This document shows, one piece after another, positions 62,832 through 64,000 of a stretch of DNA of 64,000 nt (positions within the stretch are counted from its first letter, which is position 1; each line of letters starts with the position of its first letter). The notes beneath the pieces are model-generated. The model was not told the origin of the DNA and made no database searches. It saw only the letters and a list, made by a program, of their open reading frames with translations. The stretch spans positions 8,733,464 through 8,797,463 of the forward strand of contig NW_004955473.1 in assembly GCF_000276665.1 (NCBI RefSeq), in the 5' to 3' direction. Source of the stretch: Chinchilla lanigera. Taxonomy: Eukaryota; Chordata; Mammalia; Rodentia; Chinchillidae. A program made the translations under genes and the position numbers.

Positions 62832-63377
62832 AAACTTTCATATTTGCATAAATCTGATCTTGTTTATTATCTATGAGATATTTAAAAAGAAACAAAGATT
62901 CTTAATAGCATTAAACTTTAATATAGCATTTTTTGTTTTTTTAGTGTGTCCTCTAATACTTAAATATAAAATTCTAACAATAAATATACAACAGTAAATA
63001 TAATCTTAACTTATATATAGTGAAGAAGGAGGATATAATATATTGTAAAGGAAGTGTAAAAACACCCTTCACCAAAAGATGCACACATTTATTAGAGAAT
63101 CACAACATTTCAAGCTGCCTTCTATCATTGAGAACCTAGGAAATAGAATATTAAAATGGAAGTGACATTTGTGTTTACATTGAGTGATTGATATAGCAAT
63201 AGGTATCTACTCACATATATTTAAGAAGGTACTTCTTCAACATTGAAAATGACTTGATGGATATAAACCTTTAGGGTTTTATTTACAAAGATACATATGT
63301 ACATTCATATTGGATCTGTTAATGAAAAGAGGCATGCTAGATAAAAATAGTCAGGTGTAATAACCCAAAGTGGTACT
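62832..63377. other. AT-rich DNA
   Basis: No gene or named repeat is visible. Confidence 0.5.
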
Positions 63378-63385
63378 CAGAAAAT

Positions 63386-63478
63386 TTTTTGTTTTTATTA
63401 TATTTTGTACTTGGAATCGAACTCAGGACCCTGTGCTTTCCAGGCAGACACTTGTGCTGCTGAGCTACATCCCTGGCA
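63386..63478 (-). mobile_element. ID-type tRNA-derived SINE
   Basis: Reverse-complement ID: T-rich tail, 'gtacttggaatcgaactcag', 'gaccctgtgctttccaggca' and 'tgagctacatccctggcac'. Short flanks cagaaaat occur at 63378-63385 and from 63479. The frame 63370-63573 runs through it and is not a gene. Confidence 0.9.
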
Positions 63479-63486
63479 CAGAAAAT

Positions 63487-64000
63487 GTTGAAAAGCATAT
63501 AATTCCACTCAAAAAAATGGCCTTGCGTTTTGTCACAAATTATTCAGAACACTCAGATGTAATTTTTCCCTAAAATAACAGTAGACTTCAACTTTGTCTT
63601 TACTATAAATTTCAATATGGGTATAGGAAGTTTACAAGTTCCAGGAGGACGGGACTCATGAGCATATTTTCTCTCTTCTATTCCCAGTAGTAAATGTAAT
63701 TCCTGACATTTATTTAACAAGTACTCCGTAAATGCTTTTTATTGAAATAAAAAATATAAATGGTTTATACAGAATCTTGAAGTTGGAAACAAGACACTTG
63801 GGTTTAATTAAATGCCATATAATATACAAATACACATGCAGAAAGCACACATATATATGTATATTCATGACAGTACTTCATATATACATGTATTTGTGCA
63901 TATATTTACATAATCATTGCAAAGTAATTCAAAATAAGAAGGTCCTTCTTAAGAAAGATTTGACCACTACCCTGTCTTTCCTCCAAAAGTCTCCTTTGAA
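63487..64000. other. AT-rich DNA
   Basis: No gene is visible. A short run of alternating TA/CA lies at about 63846-63905, and there is MIR/L2-like wording around 63640-63740 ('gtaaatgtaattcctgacat'). Confidence 0.4.

Overview
This is a window of mammalian nuclear DNA, AT-rich and very gene-poor. The repeats point to a rodent outside the mouse/rat group. There are about ten tRNA-derived ID SINEs with flanking target-site duplications (TSDs), B1 and B1-dID composite SINEs, L1 copies, MaLR LTRs and an ERV-L provirus. Squirrel-related, beaver-related and guinea-pig/mole-rat lineages are all possible; the sequence alone does not decide between them.

One intact protein-coding gene is visible, at 11422-12816 (+). 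It is an intronless 464-codon WD40-repeat gene of the DCAF12-like family (DCAF12L1/DCAF12L2). In other mammals these are X-linked retrogenes encoding putative substrate receptors for CUL4-DDB1 ubiquitin ligases, so the window is probably from the X chromosome. It has a CpG-enriched, C-rich upstream region with a G-quadruplex-capable tract and a strong Kozak start. A probable long 3' UTR carries a B1-dID SINE and tandem AATAAA signals near 14.47 kb.

Layout. 1-9.6 kb: mostly unique AT-rich DNA with old repeats (MIR and an approximately 1 kb ancient repeat at 5.4-6.4 kb). 9.6-14.5 kb: the DCAF12-like gene with its flanks, preceded by a TATCTC-type microsatellite. 15-31 kb: unique DNA with SINEs, two related LTR-like segments, MLT1/MaLR LTRs and a mariner-like remnant. 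31.6-46.2 kb: a dense cluster of L1 fragments, all on the minus strand, carrying nested ID, B1 and solo-LTR insertions and broken L1 ORF1/ORF2. 47-52 kb: a solo MaLR LTR with a perfect 5-bp TSD, L1M pieces and a GC-richer segment. 52-55 kb: plus-strand L1/HAL1-like fragments and a second copy of the mariner-like element. 56.8-62.8 kb: a decayed but nearly full-structure ERV-L provirus on the plus strand, with two LTRs, a tRNA-Leu-type primer site, gag, protease, RT, RNase H, integrase and dUTPase remnants in that order. The end of the window is unique DNA plus one ID SINE.

I found no evidence for a new multi-gene system, CRISPR array, operon or structural RNA gene. The most interesting items are the intact retrogene and its upstream region, the ERV-L structure, a duplicated mixed-polarity mariner-like element, a monomer-like L1 5' region, and a short LTR-like echo upstream of the provirus.
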